The notes: generated by a model not told the origin, from the sequence alone. Shown: positions 1 through 9,797, counted from the stretch's first letter. The stretch: DNA of 64,000 nucleotides from Mycobacterium sp. SMC-2 (GCF_025263485.1 NZ_CP079863.1:1550001-1614000); one strand, 5' to 3'. A program made the numbers and translations.

Positions 1-2
1 CG

Positions 3-203
3 CCGCTGACCCGCTGCGTGCGCTGCAATGGCGCGCTGACCCGGGTCAGCAAGGGCGAGGTAATCGATCAGCTGGAGCCGCGCACGCGCCGGTACTACGA
101 GGAGTTCAGCCGGTGCACGGAATGCGGGCGGGTCTACTGGCCCGGGTCCCACTACGCGAAATTGGTCCGGCTGGTCGACAGGCTGCGTGAGCAGCTCGAT
201 TGA
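3..203 (+). CDS. Mut7-C RNase-domain protein, C-terminal end (partial)
   Basis: Only the last 66 codons are in the window; the gene enters from the left edge. The visible residues hold two CxxC pairs (CVRC near the edge and CTEC about 34 residues later), followed by a VYWPGSHY segment. This is the zinc-ribbon tail of the Mut7-C family, a PIN-like RNase fold that in mycobacteria is often joined to a ubiquitin-like N-terminal domain. The following genes match the Rv0580c-Rv0585c order, so this is probably the Rv0579 counterpart. No catalytic residues are visible, so RNase activity is inferred from the family only. Confidence 0.75.
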   Translation, partial: PLTRCVRCNGALTRVSKGEVIDQLEPRTRRYYEEFSRCTECGRVYWPGSHYAKLVRLVDRLREQLD

Positions 204-227
204 CCCGACGGGGCGGTCGAATAGTTG

Positions 228-233
228 TAACGT
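228..233 (+). promoter_or_regulatory. Candidate -10 box of a leaderless promoter (TAACGT)
   Basis: TAACGT fits the mycobacterial TANNNT -10 pattern. It lies 7 nt before the ATG at 241, where a transcript would start at or next to the A of the start codon. No Shine-Dalgarno sequence is seen before that ATG, which is consistent with leaderless translation. The call rests on spacing alone. Confidence 0.45.
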
Positions 234-240
234 AACGGGT

Positions 241-609
241 ATGGGGCCAATCCTGTGCGCGGTGTGCGGTGTCGCCTTCGCGGCCCGGTCCGACGCCGTG
301 TACTGCTCGTCGGCGTGCCGGCAAAGGGCTCATCGCGCCCGTTCGGCGCGCCGGACGGCCGTGCTCCGGGAGACCCTCCGGCGCAGCGCCGGGGCCCCCC
401 GGGGGACATACTCCGAGGCCGCTAGATCGCTGCGGCTTTCTGTCGCCAGCTCCATGCAGCGCTCGCACCAACAGCTCGAGCGGTCACGCGAACTGTGTCG
501 CGCGACCGAGATCCGGCTGCGGGAAAGCGAGGCCATCCGGCAAGAATCGCTCGGGAAGCGATCGGCGGCCAAATCGGACACGGAGCGTGTGCGGTGGCGT
601 CTGAACTAG
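241..609 (+). CDS. Small treble-clef-type zinc-finger protein, function unknown
   Basis: This 122-residue protein begins with four cysteines at residues 6, 9, 22 and 26 (CAVC, then YCSSAC), followed by the basic run RQRAHRAR. That arrangement looks like a small zinc-binding finger with a nucleic-acid-binding tail. The rest is charged and helical, with Glu/Arg/Ser-rich stretches (QQLERSRELCRATE) that could form a coiled coil. The ATG at 241 is preferred over the in-frame GTG at 187 because it sits 7 nt behind a TAACGT box and does not overlap the previous gene. Its last 16 nt overlap the GTG start of the PAS-ANTAR gene, which implies translational coupling and a shared pathway. I do not recognise a named family. 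Confidence 0.7.
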   Translation: MGPILCAVCGVAFAARSDAVYCSSACRQRAHRARSARRTAVLRETLRRSAGAPRGTYSEAARSLRLSVASSMQRSHQQLERSRELCRATEIRLRESEAIRQESLGKRSAAKSDTERVRWRLN

Positions 610-1307
610 ACGGCCAGACAGCCGCGGTTGAGCAGGCCCTGGCCGGCGGTACGCCCCAGCGGGCCGGCTGGTTTCGCTTCTATTTCGAAGACCAGCGCTG
701 GGAATGGTCCGATCAGGTGCATCGGATGCACGGCTACGAACCCGGAACGGTGACTCCGACGACCGAGCTGGTGATTGCCCACAAGCACCCGAGCGATCGC
801 CATCACGTGTCCGCAACCATCGACGACATGATCGAACGCCGGCAGGTGTTCAGCACCAGGCACCGCATCGTCGACGCCCGCGGCAAGACCCATGACGTGG
901 TCGTGGTGGGTGATGAGTTGTGCGACAGCAACGGCGACGTCATCGGCACCCACGGCTTCTATGTCGACGTCACACCGACATCCAGCCGCAAGCGCGAGGA
1001 GAACATCAGCGCGAAGGTGGCCGAAATATCCGAGCGTCGCGGCGCCATCGACCGGACCAAGGGGATGCTGATGTTGGTCTACGGGGTCGACGAGATGGCG
1101 GCGTTCAACCTGCTCAAATCGTTGTCGCAGGTGCGCAACATGAAGCTGGCGGTCCTCGCCGAGCAAATCGCGAAAGACTTCACCGAGTTGGGCAAGCAGG
1201 TCATCGCGTCGCGCTCGCGGTTCGACCAACGCCTGCTCACGGCGCACCTGCGGGCGTCCGGCTCCGACGAGCAGCGGCTACCCGGCCGGAGTCAGGCGCA
1301 CCGCTGA
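594..1307 (+). CDS. PAS-ANTAR domain regulator (candidate RNA-binding antiterminator)
   Basis: The protein has 237 residues. The first part is a PAS fold (about residues 20-125, with WEWSDQVHRMHGYEPG and a GTHGFYVDVT end strand). It is followed by an ANTAR domain (about 148-196, RGAIDRTKGMLMLVYGVDE then KLAVLAEQIAKDF). ANTAR domains bind paired hairpins in mRNA leaders and prevent termination, and a PAS domain usually senses a ligand, redox state or partner. The GTG at 594 is chosen because it overlaps the upstream zinc-finger gene by 16 nt and gives a complete PAS domain. The 3' end overlaps the convergent Ddn-like gene by 30 nt. No histidine kinase is adjacent. The RNA targets cannot be read from the window. 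Confidence 0.85.
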   Translation: MASELDGQTAAVEQALAGGTPQRAGWFRFYFEDQRWEWSDQVHRMHGYEPGTVTPTTELVIAHKHPSDRHHVSATIDDMIERRQVFSTRHRIVDARGKTHDVVVVGDELCDSNGDVIGTHGFYVDVTPTSSRKREENISAKVAEISERRGAIDRTKGMLMLVYGVDEMAAFNLLKSLSQVRNMKLAVLAEQIAKDFTELGKQVIASRSRFDQRLLTAHLRASGSDEQRLPGRSQAHR

Positions 1308-1763
1308 AAGGTGCATCCGGTCGACCGCCTCGGTGAACTCTTCACGCGTCGGCATGCGTTGATCGCGGAACTTCAGCCCGATCATCCGTTGTGCGCGCCG
1401 GACGCCGTAGGACTCGGCGCAGCGCGCATAGAGGTCGGAGACGACGTCGCGGTCGCGGATGAGCTCGCCGCGCATCGCGGTCGTCTTGCCGTCGTAGACG
1501 ACTTGGGCGGGCGCGCCATCGCGGAAGTTCTGCTTCCAGGGAGCGCCGGTCAACGCGTAGAGCTGACCGTCGATCACGTGGGCGCTCAACGGAAGTGAGA
1601 ACTGCCGCCCCGTTTTTCGCCCGGTGAAGCCCAGCACCATCAGCTGCTTGCGGGCGGATCCGGCGAGCGGCGTGCGCAGCAGGAAACCCATCATCGGGTT
1701 GATGAAGCGCAGCAGCGCCGACGGTGGGTGCCCCGCGTCTATCGCATATGACTGCTCTGGCAT
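1278..1763 (-). CDS. Ddn-like F420-dependent nitroreductase-family protein
   Basis: The 161-residue protein matches the deazaflavin (F420)-dependent nitroreductase family typified by mycobacterial Ddn. It has an N-terminal hydrophobic helix (LLRFINPMMGFLLRTP), the split-barrel strand LMVLGFTGRKTGRQFSLPLS, and the cofactor-side segment LYALTGAPWKQNFRDGAPAQVVYDG. Such enzymes use reduced F420 to reduce quinones or nitro compounds, often at the membrane. The ATG at 1763 is used because the upstream extension looks non-native and the TTAATTAA tract behind it resembles promoter DNA. Its position before lpqN matches Rv0580c. The exact substrate is unknown. The 3' end overlaps the PAS-ANTAR gene antisense. 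Confidence 0.75.
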   Translation of the reverse strand: MPEQSYAIDAGHPPSALLRFINPMMGFLLRTPLAGSARKQLMVLGFTGRKTGRQFSLPLSAHVIDGQLYALTGAPWKQNFRDGAPAQVVYDGKTTAMRGELIRDRDVVSDLYARCAESYGVRRAQRMIGLKFRDQRMPTREEFTEAVDRMHLSAVRLTPAG

Positions 1764-1845
1764 GCGTTTAATTAATCCCGTTCTGCGGCCCGGCGATGAC
1801 GTGACGGCGCCGCGCAACGTCCCGTGGCGCCGTCACGTTCGTCGG

Positions 1846-2517
1846 TTACGGCGTGATGGTGGTCTGGTCGTCGATGACCTTGGTGACGTCCATCAACGGG
1901 CCCTGATCGGCTTGTGGCCCGTCGGCGTTGAGCTGGAGCACGTAGACCGCGCCCTGGCTGGGGATCACCACGGTTTTCTGCGCGATGACGCGGGTGGTGC
2001 CGTCTCGCTCGTACGTGCCACCGAGCTGCCACGCCTGGAAGCCGGCGAGCGTGGACGCTTTGCCGTCACCGCCGTCGTATCCGGGCAGGTTCTGCACCTC
2101 GCCAGGGGCGTACTGGATGATCTTGGCCGGGTCCACGTCGCCGGTGAGCCTGGAGAACAGGGCGGTAACGGTGGGCGGGTCGTTGGGGTTGCTGGGCTGG
2201 GTGGAGACGATGCCGCCGTACGACGAGCCGGCGTTCTGGTTGAGCTGCCAGCCGGGGGGCACCGGCAGGTCGACGTTCGGGCCGGGATCGCCGTGATGAA
2301 CCGGCGTCTCGGTGATGTGGTTGTCCTTGACGTAGTCGGCGATGGTGTACTTGGCTTTCGCGACCGGTGTCGTGCTCGTCGCGGACGACGTCGTCGATGT
2401 CGACGTGGATGTGGTCGTCGAGGTCGACGATTGGCTGCCGGATTTGTGGTCGCTGCCGCAACCGGCGAGCGCTAAACTCAGCGCCACGGAAATGGTTGCT
2501 ATTGTCGAATGTTTCAT
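1846..2517 (-). CDS. lpqN: Lipoprotein LpqN
   Basis: This 223-residue protein begins with a lipoprotein signal peptide ending in the lipobox LAGC, with lipidated Cys20. A long Ser/Thr linker follows (about residues 26-50), then a compact domain beginning near DYVKDNHITETPVHHGDPGP and ending TKVIDDQTTITP. This is the LpqN/LpqT family of exported mycobacterial lipoproteins. Studies of M. tuberculosis LpqN implicate it in cell-envelope biogenesis and in host interaction. The start at 2517 is supported by GGGAGA about 7 nt upstream, whereas the longer frame has no signal peptide. It is transcribed divergently from the GH92 mannosidase gene, as in Rv0583c/Rv0584. Confidence 0.93.
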   Translation of the reverse strand: MKHSTIATISVALSLALAGCGSDHKSGSQSSTSTTTSTSTSTTSSATSTTPVAKAKYTIADYVKDNHITETPVHHGDPGPNVDLPVPPGWQLNQNAGSSYGGIVSTQPSNPNDPPTVTALFSRLTGDVDPAKIIQYAPGEVQNLPGYDGGDGKASTLAGFQAWQLGGTYERDGTTRVIAQKTVVIPSQGAVYVLQLNADGPQADQGPLMDVTKVIDDQTTITP

Positions 2518-2709
2518 AAATCCAATCTCCCGAAAATTGGTGCCGGTACGAGCGCCGGCGACGCCGAGATGACAGTAGCCGAAATGGTGTGCGTGTTTGC
2601 CGGTATTTTTGGCAACTTTGTGGGCGGTGCCGCGCCCGGCCCGCAAATCGTTATCCAATTCGGCCGGGAAACACCCACCGAATTCACCGTCGTCCAGTAA
2701 GAGACAGGT

Positions 2710-5340
2710 ATGCGGTCACGGAGGGCCATCGTCGCGCTGCTGGCGGCGTCGGTCGTCTTCATGGCGTTCATCGCCGCGGCGCCGCCGCTTGCCTACGATG
2801 GCGAGCCGGCGTTCGTGGCGAATCCGGTCGACCACGTCGCCACGCTCATCGGCACCGGGACGGGCGGCGCGAGGGTAGGGGAGATCAACAACTTCCCCGG
2901 CGCCACTGTGCCGTTCGGAATGGTGCAGTACTCGCCGGACACCGTGGGCAACTACGCCGGCTACAACTACGACAACTCACGCGCTACCGGGTTCAGCATG
3001 ACCCACGCCTCGGTGGGCTGCGCCGCGTTCGGCGACATCTCAATGCTGCCGACGACCAACGGAATTGGCTTGCAACCCTGGAAGGCCTGGGAACGGATCG
3101 CCCACGACGACACCGAACAGGGCATGCCCGGCTACTACACGGTGCGCTTCCCGGACACCGGGGTGAAGGCGGAACTCACCGCCACCACGCGCACGGGCGT
3201 CGGCCGATTCAGCTACCCCCGCGACGGCCGCCCGGCCCTGTTCCAGGTGCGCTCCGGTGCGTCGCTGGCGGGCAACTCCCGCGCGACCATCCAGATCGGG
3301 GAGGACAACACCACGATCACGGGCTGGGCCACCAGCGGCGGATTCTGCGGCAAGAACAACACCTACACGGTTTATTTTGCGATGAAGTTCAGCCAGCCTT
3401 TCACCTCTTACGGGGCGTGGGACGGCTTAGCGGTCTATCCTGGTGCGCGCAGCGCGAATTCGTCGTACAGCGGCGGATACCTGCAATTCCCGGCCGGAGC
3501 GGTGCTCGAGGTGCGGACCGCCATCTCCTACGTCGGCATCGACGGGGCGCGCGCGAACCTGGCGGCCGAGGGCGCGGCGAGCTTCGACGACATGCGCGCC
3601 GCGGCGGCGCGGGACTGGAACGCCAGCCTGTCTCGCATCGCCGTCGCCGGCAGGAACGTCGACGACCTGGAGACCTTCTACACCTCCCTGTACCGATCGC
3701 TGTTGCACCCCAACACCTTCAACGACGTGGACGGACGCTACATCGGATTCGACGGCGCCGTGCACACCGTGGCCGCGGGGCACACGCAGTACGCCAACTT
3801 CTCCGACTGGGACACCTACCGCTGCCTGGCGGCGTTGCAGGCGCTGCTCTTCCCGGACCGGGCGAGCGATATGGCCCAATCGCTGGTGAACGATGCCGAG
3901 CAGAGCGGGGCGCTGCCACGCTGGCCAGTGGCCAACGCCGCGACCGCCGAGATGACCGGAGACAACGTGGTCCCACTCATCGTGAACTTTCACGCCTTCG
4001 GGGCCGAGGATTTCGACACCCAGGCGGCGCTGCGCTACATGGTGAATGCGGCGACGAAAGGCGGTGTCGGGCTTAACGGTTACGTCGAGCGACCGGGAAT
4101 CAACACGTATCTGCAATTCGGCTACGCACCGTTCTCCTTCGAGTTCCGCACCGACGGCTGGATCGCCGACGCGTCGATCACGCTGGAGTGGTCGGTCGAC
4201 GACTTCGCCATCTCGCGGTTCGCCGCATCGCTCGGCGACACGGCGACCGCCGCCGAATTCCAGGCCCGGTCGCAGTACTGGCAGAACCTGTTCAACCCCA
4301 CCACCCGCTACATTTCGCCCCGCAGTTGGACCACCTTCTTCCACGCGGGCCCGGCGTTCGTGGTGTCACCCTCGGACTTCGGCCAGATCGGATTCGACGA
4401 GGGCAACGCCGCGCAATACGTCTGGTGGGTGCCGCACAACGTCGACGGCCTGGTGACGGCCCTCGGCGGCCGCCAGGCGGTGGCCGGGCGGCTCGACGGC
4501 TTCACCAAGAAGCTCAACGTCGGCCCGAACGAGCCCTATCTGTGGGCCGGTAACGAACCGGGTTTCGGGGTGCCGTGGCTGTACAACTACATCGGCCAAC
4601 CGTGGAAGACCCAGCGCACCGTCGACCGGGTGCGCGGGCTGTTCGGCCCGACGCCCGACGGCGAGCCGGGCAACGACGACCTGGGCGCGCTGGCCAGCTG
4701 GTACGTCTGGGCGGCCCTGGGCCTCTATCCGAGCACCCCGGGAACGTCGATCCTCACCGTGGCCGCACCGCTCTTCGATCGCGCCCTGATCGCGCTTCCC
4801 GGCGGCAAAGCCATTCGGATCTCCGCGCCGGGCGCGTCCGGACCGCACCACCTCAACTACATCAGCGGCCTGCGCGTCGACGGCCGGGGCACCGATCACA
4901 CGTGGTTGCCCGAGTCATTCGTCCGCACCGGCGGGGAGCTGGCCTTCTCGCTCGCCGCCTATCCGGACAGGCGTTGGGGCACAAGTGAGTCCTCGGCGCC
5001 GCCGTCGTTCGGTGCGGGCAGCTCCGCCGTGACCGTCAACATCCCCGACCCCATCGTCACCATCCCGCCGGGAACCAAGGGCTCCGTGAAACTCGACGCT
5101 CAACGCATGGTCGGTGACGCCGGCGGCTACATCGTCACTGGCACCGCCTCGGCCGCCGGGATCACCGTGACGCCCACGGCGGGCCAGTTCTCCTCCGACG
5201 GGTCGGCGACCATCGACGTACCCATCACGGTCGCACGATCGGTGTCCGAGCAGTACTACCTGGTCTATTTGACCTCCGCGGTCGGCCAAAGTGCCCGCAC
5301 CTCAATTATTCTCGTGGTTGTGCAATCCCCATATAGCTGA
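2710..5340 (+). CDS. Secreted GH92-family alpha-1,2-mannosidase
   Basis: The 876-residue product starts with a signal peptide ([20 protein letters not shown], cleavage after about residue 30), so it acts outside the membrane. The body is typical glycoside hydrolase family 92: [16 protein letters not shown] near the N-terminus, [17 protein letters not shown] near residue 366, AEMTGDN, and the C-terminal signature [21 protein letters not shown] near residue 655. GH92 enzymes are calcium-dependent inverting exo-alpha-mannosidases. Mycobacterial mannan-capped lipids or glycoproteins are plausible substrates, but this is inferred. The length and position match Rv0584. A C-terminal beta-sandwich-like region of about 120 residues follows the catalytic part. 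The neighbour on the other side converges 16 nt away. Confidence 0.9.
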   Translation: MRSRRAIVALLAASVVFMAFIAAAPPLAYDGEPAFVANPVDHVATLIGTGTGGARVGEINNFPGATVPFGMVQYSPDTVGNYAGYNYDNSRATGFSMTHASVGCAAFGDISMLPTTNGIGLQPWKAWERIAHDDTEQGMPGYYTVRFPDTGVKAELTATTRTGVGRFSYPRDGRPALFQVRSGASLAGNSRATIQIGEDNTTITGWATSGGFCGKNNTYTVYFAMKFSQPFTSYGAWDGLAVYPGARSANSSYSGGYLQFPAGAVLEVRTAISYVGIDGARANLAAEGAASFDDMRAAAARDWNASLSRIAVAGRNVDDLETFYTSLYRSLLHPNTFNDVDGRYIGFDGAVHTVAAGHTQYANFSDWDTYRCLAALQALLFPDRASDMAQSLVNDAEQSGALPRWPVANAATAEMTGDNVVPLIVNFHAFGAEDFDTQAALRYMVNAATKGGVGLNGYVERPGINTYLQFGYAPFSFEFRTDGWIADASITLEWSVDDFAISRFAASLGDTATAAEFQARSQYWQNLFNPTTRYISPRSWTTFFHAGPAFVVSPSDFGQIGFDEGNAAQYVWWVPHNVDGLVTALGGRQAVAGRLDGFTKKLNVGPNEPYLWAGNEPGFGVPWLYNYIGQPWKTQRTVDRVRGLFGPTPDGEPGNDDLGALASWYVWAALGLYPSTPGTSILTVAAPLFDRALIALPGGKAIRISAPGASGPHHLNYISGLRVDGRGTDHTWLPESFVRTGGELAFSLAAYPDRRWGTSESSAPPSFGAGSSAVTVNIPDPIVTIPPGTKGSVKLDAQRMVGDAGGYIVTGTASAAGITVTPTAGQFSSDGSATIDVPITVARSVSEQYYLVYLTSAVGQSARTSIILVVVQSPYS

Positions 5341-5356
5341 TTCCGTGGCGGGCGCT

Positions 5357-7732
5357 CTAGATCATCTCGTTCTTCGTCAGCCACCGCATCACCGGCCACC
5401 CGACGAACACGGGCAGCCAGCAGGTGAGCAACCGATACAGCAGGACGGACGGCACGCCGACGGCCGCCGGCACGCCGAAGGCAGCCAGCCCACCGATCAG
5501 CGCCGCCTCCACGGCCCCGACGCCGCCGGGTGTCGGCGCGGCGGAGGCCAGCGTTCCGCCGACCATGGTGACCACGGTGACGGTGACGAACGTCGTGCCG
5601 CCGCCGAAGGCTTCGACGCTGGCCCAAAGAGCCAGCGCCGCACCGAGAGTGGTGCCCGCGCAACCGAGCAGAATCAGCGCCAGTCGCCGCGGCTCGCGGG
5701 CCAGCTTGACCAGGTCACCGGTCACCTCGTTGAGCTTCGGGCGCACCTCCGTGGCCAGCCATCGCCGCGACTTGGGCACGAACAACAAGGTGCCGACGAT
5801 GCCCAGCGCCACCCCGCCGATCAGGTACAGCATCGTGGCGCTCGGCACGAAGTGCGACAGGTGCATCGAGGCGCCCGCCACCGCGCTGAAGAAGATCAAT
5901 AGCGCGAGGTGCACGATCACCTGCACGGCCTGCTGCAGCGCGACCGCGGCGGTGGCCCGCATCGCCGACAGGCCGCTCTTCTGCAGATACCGGGTGGACA
6001 GCGCGAGCCCACCCACTCCGGCGGGCGTGGTGGTTGCGGCAAAGGTGTTGGCCACCTGGACGAATGACAGCCGCCAATAGTTCACCGTCCCGTCGGTGCA
6101 TGCCCACAGAGCCGCGGCGGCCCCCAGGTACGTCAGCGCCGACACCGCCAGCCCGAGCAGCGCGAACCACCAGTTCGCGCTCCTCAGCTGGGAGAAGAAG
6201 GTGGGCGCGGTGCTGATGAACGGATACGCGACATAGACCAGCGCGCCGAAGAGCACCAGCTGAATGATCTGGCCGCGGGTGAACCGGGTGATGGGCTGGG
6301 CCTTGATCTGGTCGGCACCGGTCTGCCGCTTAACTTCCGCGCGGGTGGCCGAGATGACGGCGCCCGCGTCCGAGATCGACTTCCGAATCGCCCGTGGCAC
6401 GGCAACTTTGGTCAACCGACGCGACGCGCTCAGGATGGTGTCTCGGTCGAACGCGTCGATGGCCGCGGCCACCGCCGATTTCGGGTCATACAGGGCCGAG
6501 GTGGTCACCAGCAGCTGCGCGATGTCAGATTGCAGTTGGGCTTCCGTGGCGCCGTATTCGGCGCTGTGGAAGCCACCGAAGAGCACGGCGTCGCCGTCGA
6601 CGGTGATCTCGTTGCCACGCAGGTCGCCGTGCGCGATCTGCTGGTCGTTGAGGGTCCGCAGCGACCGCCACACCCGGTCCACCGGCGTGGACTGCGCGCA
6701 TCGGCTCAGGGGCAAGCCACGGGGTGGCTTGTGCGAGTAGAGGATCCAGCCCCGGTCGAGCGTGGCGACCGCGATCGTCGAGGTGTTCGCCAGGTCCATG
6801 TCCCCGATGGCGATCGTCATCAGCGCGCGATGCTCGACGGCGCGGCGCATCGAGGTTACCAGCGGCCCGGTCTCGGTGTCGCGCAGCCGCAGCTTGATCC
6901 AGAGTTGGCGCAGCGTGCCGCCGCTGCGCTGATGCGGGCCGTACAACTCGACGACCGCCGCGCGGTCGGGCTCCTCGCACCCGGCCGAAAGAACCAGCGG
7001 CCCGCGGCCGGCCGGCCGGACCACGGTGAGCCGCGAGACGACGAACCCGCGCCTGGCCATCGCGCGCACGGCGGCCTCCAGGGGCACCTCGAGCGCGGGG
7101 GTGCCGACAACCAGGACCACCAGCGAGCCGACCAGCCACCCGACCGCCAGCCCCAACAGCGCGCGGGCCGGCACGATCGCGCTGACCACGAGGTGGATCG
7201 GCACGAAGGCCAGCAGCAGGGCCCACCACCAATGCCGCCAGCGCGCGGGCAGCCACGGCCCCGAGACGGTCAGCACGGCCGCCAGCATGCCGATCCAGCG
7301 CGGGTCGTCGAGGAACTGGCCCAACACGGTCTGCAGGCGTTCGGAGAGGTCGAAGTGCCAGCGGGGCGCCGAAAACCCGTTGCCGCCAATTGAGAGCGGC
7401 AGCGCCGCGAGCAGCGCGGCGGCGGCGTATGCGCCGAGGAGCTTCCATTGCCGCCCGACGATCAGGCCGATCAAGATCATGAACGGCAGGGCCAGGATCG
7501 CCACGCCGTAGCCGAGGTACACCAGGTCGGACTGCCGCGGGGAGAGCACGCCGACGATCTGCGAGATGGACTTTTCCAGGGCCTCCCACTGCGGCCGGGT
7601 GATCAACGAACTCGTGATCACCGCCGCGAGTAAGGTCGCGCTCGCCGCGAGCCGCAGGATGTCGTTGGTGCGCCGGGTCAGCGGTTGCAGCAAGCTGCCG
7701 GAAACGCTGATCTCGCGCCCGTCGACTCGCAT
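5357..7732 (-). CDS. Membrane protein: kinase-like domain fused to a flippase-like (UPF0104/LPG synthase TM) domain
   Basis: This 791-residue protein has an N-terminal membrane region of about six helices. A soluble segment of about 300 residues follows and contains IAHGDLRGNEI near residue 365, which resembles the catalytic loop of aminoglycoside/ABC1-type kinases. The C-terminal half has roughly eight membrane helices with PAGVGGLALSTRYLQKSGL and PTPGGVGAVEAALIGGLAAFG, the signature of the lysylphosphatidylglycerol synthase transmembrane (flippase-like) family. The family suggests lipid handling or translocation. The ATG at 7732 is chosen because GAAGGA lies about 10 nt upstream. It corresponds in position to Rv0585c. 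No classical invariant kinase lysine or DFG motif is obvious, so the middle domain may be a pseudokinase. Confidence 0.85.
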   Translation of the reverse strand: MRVDGREISVSGSLLQPLTRRTNDILRLAASATLLAAVITSSLITRPQWEALEKSISQIVGVLSPRQSDLVYLGYGVAILALPFMILIGLIVGRQWKLLGAYAAAALLAALPLSIGGNGFSAPRWHFDLSERLQTVLGQFLDDPRWIGMLAAVLTVSGPWLPARWRHWWWALLLAFVPIHLVVSAIVPARALLGLAVGWLVGSLVVLVVGTPALEVPLEAAVRAMARRGFVVSRLTVVRPAGRGPLVLSAGCEEPDRAAVVELYGPHQRSGGTLRQLWIKLRLRDTETGPLVTSMRRAVEHRALMTIAIGDMDLANTSTIAVATLDRGWILYSHKPPRGLPLSRCAQSTPVDRVWRSLRTLNDQQIAHGDLRGNEITVDGDAVLFGGFHSAEYGATEAQLQSDIAQLLVTTSALYDPKSAVAAAIDAFDRDTILSASRRLTKVAVPRAIRKSISDAGAVISATRAEVKRQTGADQIKAQPITRFTRGQIIQLVLFGALVYVAYPFISTAPTFFSQLRSANWWFALLGLAVSALTYLGAAAALWACTDGTVNYWRLSFVQVANTFAATTTPAGVGGLALSTRYLQKSGLSAMRATAAVALQQAVQVIVHLALLIFFSAVAGASMHLSHFVPSATMLYLIGGVALGIVGTLLFVPKSRRWLATEVRPKLNEVTGDLVKLAREPRRLALILLGCAGTTLGAALALWASVEAFGGGTTFVTVTVVTMVGGTLASAAPTPGGVGAVEAALIGGLAAFGVPAAVGVPSVLLYRLLTCWLPVFVGWPVMRWLTKNEMI

Positions 7733-7889
7733 GGTGTGACGATCCTTCGGATCCGTTCGGCGCCGCCCATCGACCTGCTCGCCGGCTCGCCGACAACTTA
7801 ACGCCGATAGCCGGTTCCGCGACAACTCTCACCCGCCCGGCGCGCGTACGGTCGACTAGGTAGGCGAACTATCGATTCGGAGGACGCGG

Positions 7890-8840
7890 GTGGCCAGGAC
7901 CGACAACGACAGCTGGGAAATCACCGAGAGCGTGGGGGCGACGGCCCTCGGTGTGGCGGCGGCGCGCGCCGCGGAGACCGACAGCGAGAACCCGCTGATC
8001 TCCGACGAGTTCGCCCGGGTGTTTCTGCACGCCGCCGGCGAGGGCATGTGGAACTGGTTCGCGGCGCCCAACCTGCCCGCCCAGATCGCCGAGGCCGCGC
8101 CCGACCTCAAACCGCGCATGCAGGGGATGGTCGACTACATGGCGACGCGGACGGCGTTCTTCGACGAGTTCTTCCTCGCCGCGACCCGCTCCGGCATCCG
8201 CCAGGCGGTGATCCTGGCCGCGGGCCTGGACGCGCGCGCATGGCGGCTGCCCTGGCCGGACGGCACCACCGTCTACGAGCTGGACCAGCCCCGGGTGCTG
8301 GAATGGAAGCTGTCGACGTTGCGCGACAACGGCGCCGAGCCGACCTGCCGCCTGGTGCACGTCCCCGTCGACATGCGCCAGGACTGGCCGGAGGCCCTGC
8401 GGCGGGCCGGTTTTGACGACTCGGCGCCGAGCGTTTGGTCGGCCGAGGGTTTGTTGCCGTTCCTGCCGGCGGCCGCCCAGGAGCTTTTGTTCGAGCGCGT
8501 CCAGGCGCTCAGTACCCCCGGCAGCCGAATCGCCGTGGAGGCGCCCGGACCCGACTTTCTCGACGAGGCCGCCATCGCCAAGCGGCGTTCGGACATGCAG
8601 CGGGTCCGCGACCTGATGGCCAAGCTCGAGCCGGAACGCGACATCCCCGACGTGGCCGACCTGTGGTATTTCGAGGAGCGCGAGGACGTCGGCGACTGGT
8701 TGTCCCGCCACGGCTGGGATGTGACGGTGACCCCGGCCGAGCAGCTGATGGCCGGCTACGACCGCAGACCCCCGCAGGATGTCGAAGACGCCGCCCCCAA
8801 GACCCTTTTCGTGGCGGCCGAGCGGACCGAAAGGAACTGA
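7890..8840 (+). CDS. Class I SAM-dependent methyltransferase, PPM1/LCMT-like (first tandem copy)
   Basis: This 316-residue protein belongs to the large mycobacterial family of putative S-adenosylmethionine-dependent methyltransferases related to leucine carboxyl methyltransferase. Visible marks are [20 protein letters not shown], the SAM-site segment [16 protein letters not shown] (about residues 110-125), YELDQPRVL, and [15 protein letters not shown]. The substrate is unknown; the family is expanded in mycobacteria and often suspected of lipid or secondary-metabolite roles. The GTG at 7890 follows GGAGGA by about 7 nt. A second copy begins 6 nt after the stop, so the two form one transcription unit. 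Confidence 0.9.
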   Translation: MARTDNDSWEITESVGATALGVAAARAAETDSENPLISDEFARVFLHAAGEGMWNWFAAPNLPAQIAEAAPDLKPRMQGMVDYMATRTAFFDEFFLAATRSGIRQAVILAAGLDARAWRLPWPDGTTVYELDQPRVLEWKLSTLRDNGAEPTCRLVHVPVDMRQDWPEALRRAGFDDSAPSVWSAEGLLPFLPAAAQELLFERVQALSTPGSRIAVEAPGPDFLDEAAIAKRRSDMQRVRDLMAKLEPERDIPDVADLWYFEEREDVGDWLSRHGWDVTVTPAEQLMAGYDRRPPQDVEDAAPKTLFVAAERTERN

Positions 8841-8846
8841 GCAGGA

Positions 8847-9797
8847 ATGAGCACAGCCAGAAGCGACAACGACAGCTGGGAGATCACCGAAAGCGTCGGG
8901 GCGACCGCGCTGGGCGTGGCCTCGGCCCGCGCGGCCGAAACCCGCAGCGAGAACCCGTTGATCCGCGACCCGTTCGCGCAGGTTTTCCTCGATGCCGCCG
9001 GCGACGGGGTGTGGAACTGGCACTCGGCCCCGCAGCTCCCCGACGAACTCGTCGAGGCCGAACCCGAGTTGCCGCTGCAGATGCGGGCAATGGTCGGCTA
9101 CATGGCCTCGCGGACAAAATTTTTCGACGAGTTCTTCCTGGCCGCTACCCGCGCCGGCATCCGCCAGGCGGTGATCCTGGCGGCGGGCCTGGACGCGCGG
9201 GCATGGCGGCTGCCCTGGCCGGATGGCACCACGGTCTACGAGCTGGACCAGCCCCGGGTGCTGGACTTCAAATTGTCGACGTTGGCCGACCACGGGGCGC
9301 AGCCCGCGTGCACCCGGGTCGCCGTCCCGGTGGACCTGCGCCATGACTGGCCGAAGACGTTGCAGCAGGCCGGTTTTGACCCGTCGGCACCCAGCGCGTG
9401 GTCGGCCGAGGGGCTGATGCCGTACCTGCCGGCCGCCGCCCAGGAGCTGCTGTTCGAACGCGTGCACGGGCTCACCGCTCCCGGCAGCCGGGTGGCCGTC
9501 GAGGCGTTGGGACCCAAGTTCCTCGACCCGGAGTTCCGCGCGAGGCGTCGTGAGCGGATGGACCGCGTCCGCGCGCTGATGGCGCGGGTGGCCCCGGACC
9601 GCGAGGTGCCCAGAACCGAGGAGCTGTGGTACTTCGAGGAGCGCGAGGACGTCGGTGACTGGTTCCGTCGCCACGGCTGGAGCGTGACGGTCACCCCGTC
9701 CGACCAGCTGATGGCCGGCTATGACCGCGCGGCACCCAAAGAGGTCGCGGATGCGGTGCCGGGAAACCTGTTCGTGGCGGCGGAACGCACCACCTAA
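8847..9797 (+). CDS. Class I SAM-dependent methyltransferase, PPM1/LCMT-like (second tandem copy)
   Basis: This is a 316-residue paralog of the preceding gene, equal in length and aligned end to end with no visible gaps. It has the same motifs, [16 protein letters not shown] and [15 protein letters not shown]. The ATG at 8847 is 6 nt after the previous stop. The copies differ mostly in the first 90 and last 150 residues, while the SAM-site core is almost identical at DNA level. This fits a tandem duplication with later divergence or local gene conversion. The stop codon overlaps by 4 nt the stop of the convergent TVP38 gene. The substrate is unknown. Confidence 0.9.
   Translation: MSTARSDNDSWEITESVGATALGVASARAAETRSENPLIRDPFAQVFLDAAGDGVWNWHSAPQLPDELVEAEPELPLQMRAMVGYMASRTKFFDEFFLAATRAGIRQAVILAAGLDARAWRLPWPDGTTVYELDQPRVLDFKLSTLADHGAQPACTRVAVPVDLRHDWPKTLQQAGFDPSAPSAWSAEGLMPYLPAAAQELLFERVHGLTAPGSRVAVEALGPKFLDPEFRARRRERMDRVRALMARVAPDREVPRTEELWYFEEREDVGDWFRRHGWSVTVTPSDQLMAGYDRAAPKEVADAVPGNLFVAAERTT

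Noticed and set aside
2589..4076. A 495-codon frame overlapping the GH92 gene
   Set aside because: Arg/Ala/Gly-rich low-complexity translation typical of a GC-rich shadow frame; the GH92 frame carries all family motifs.
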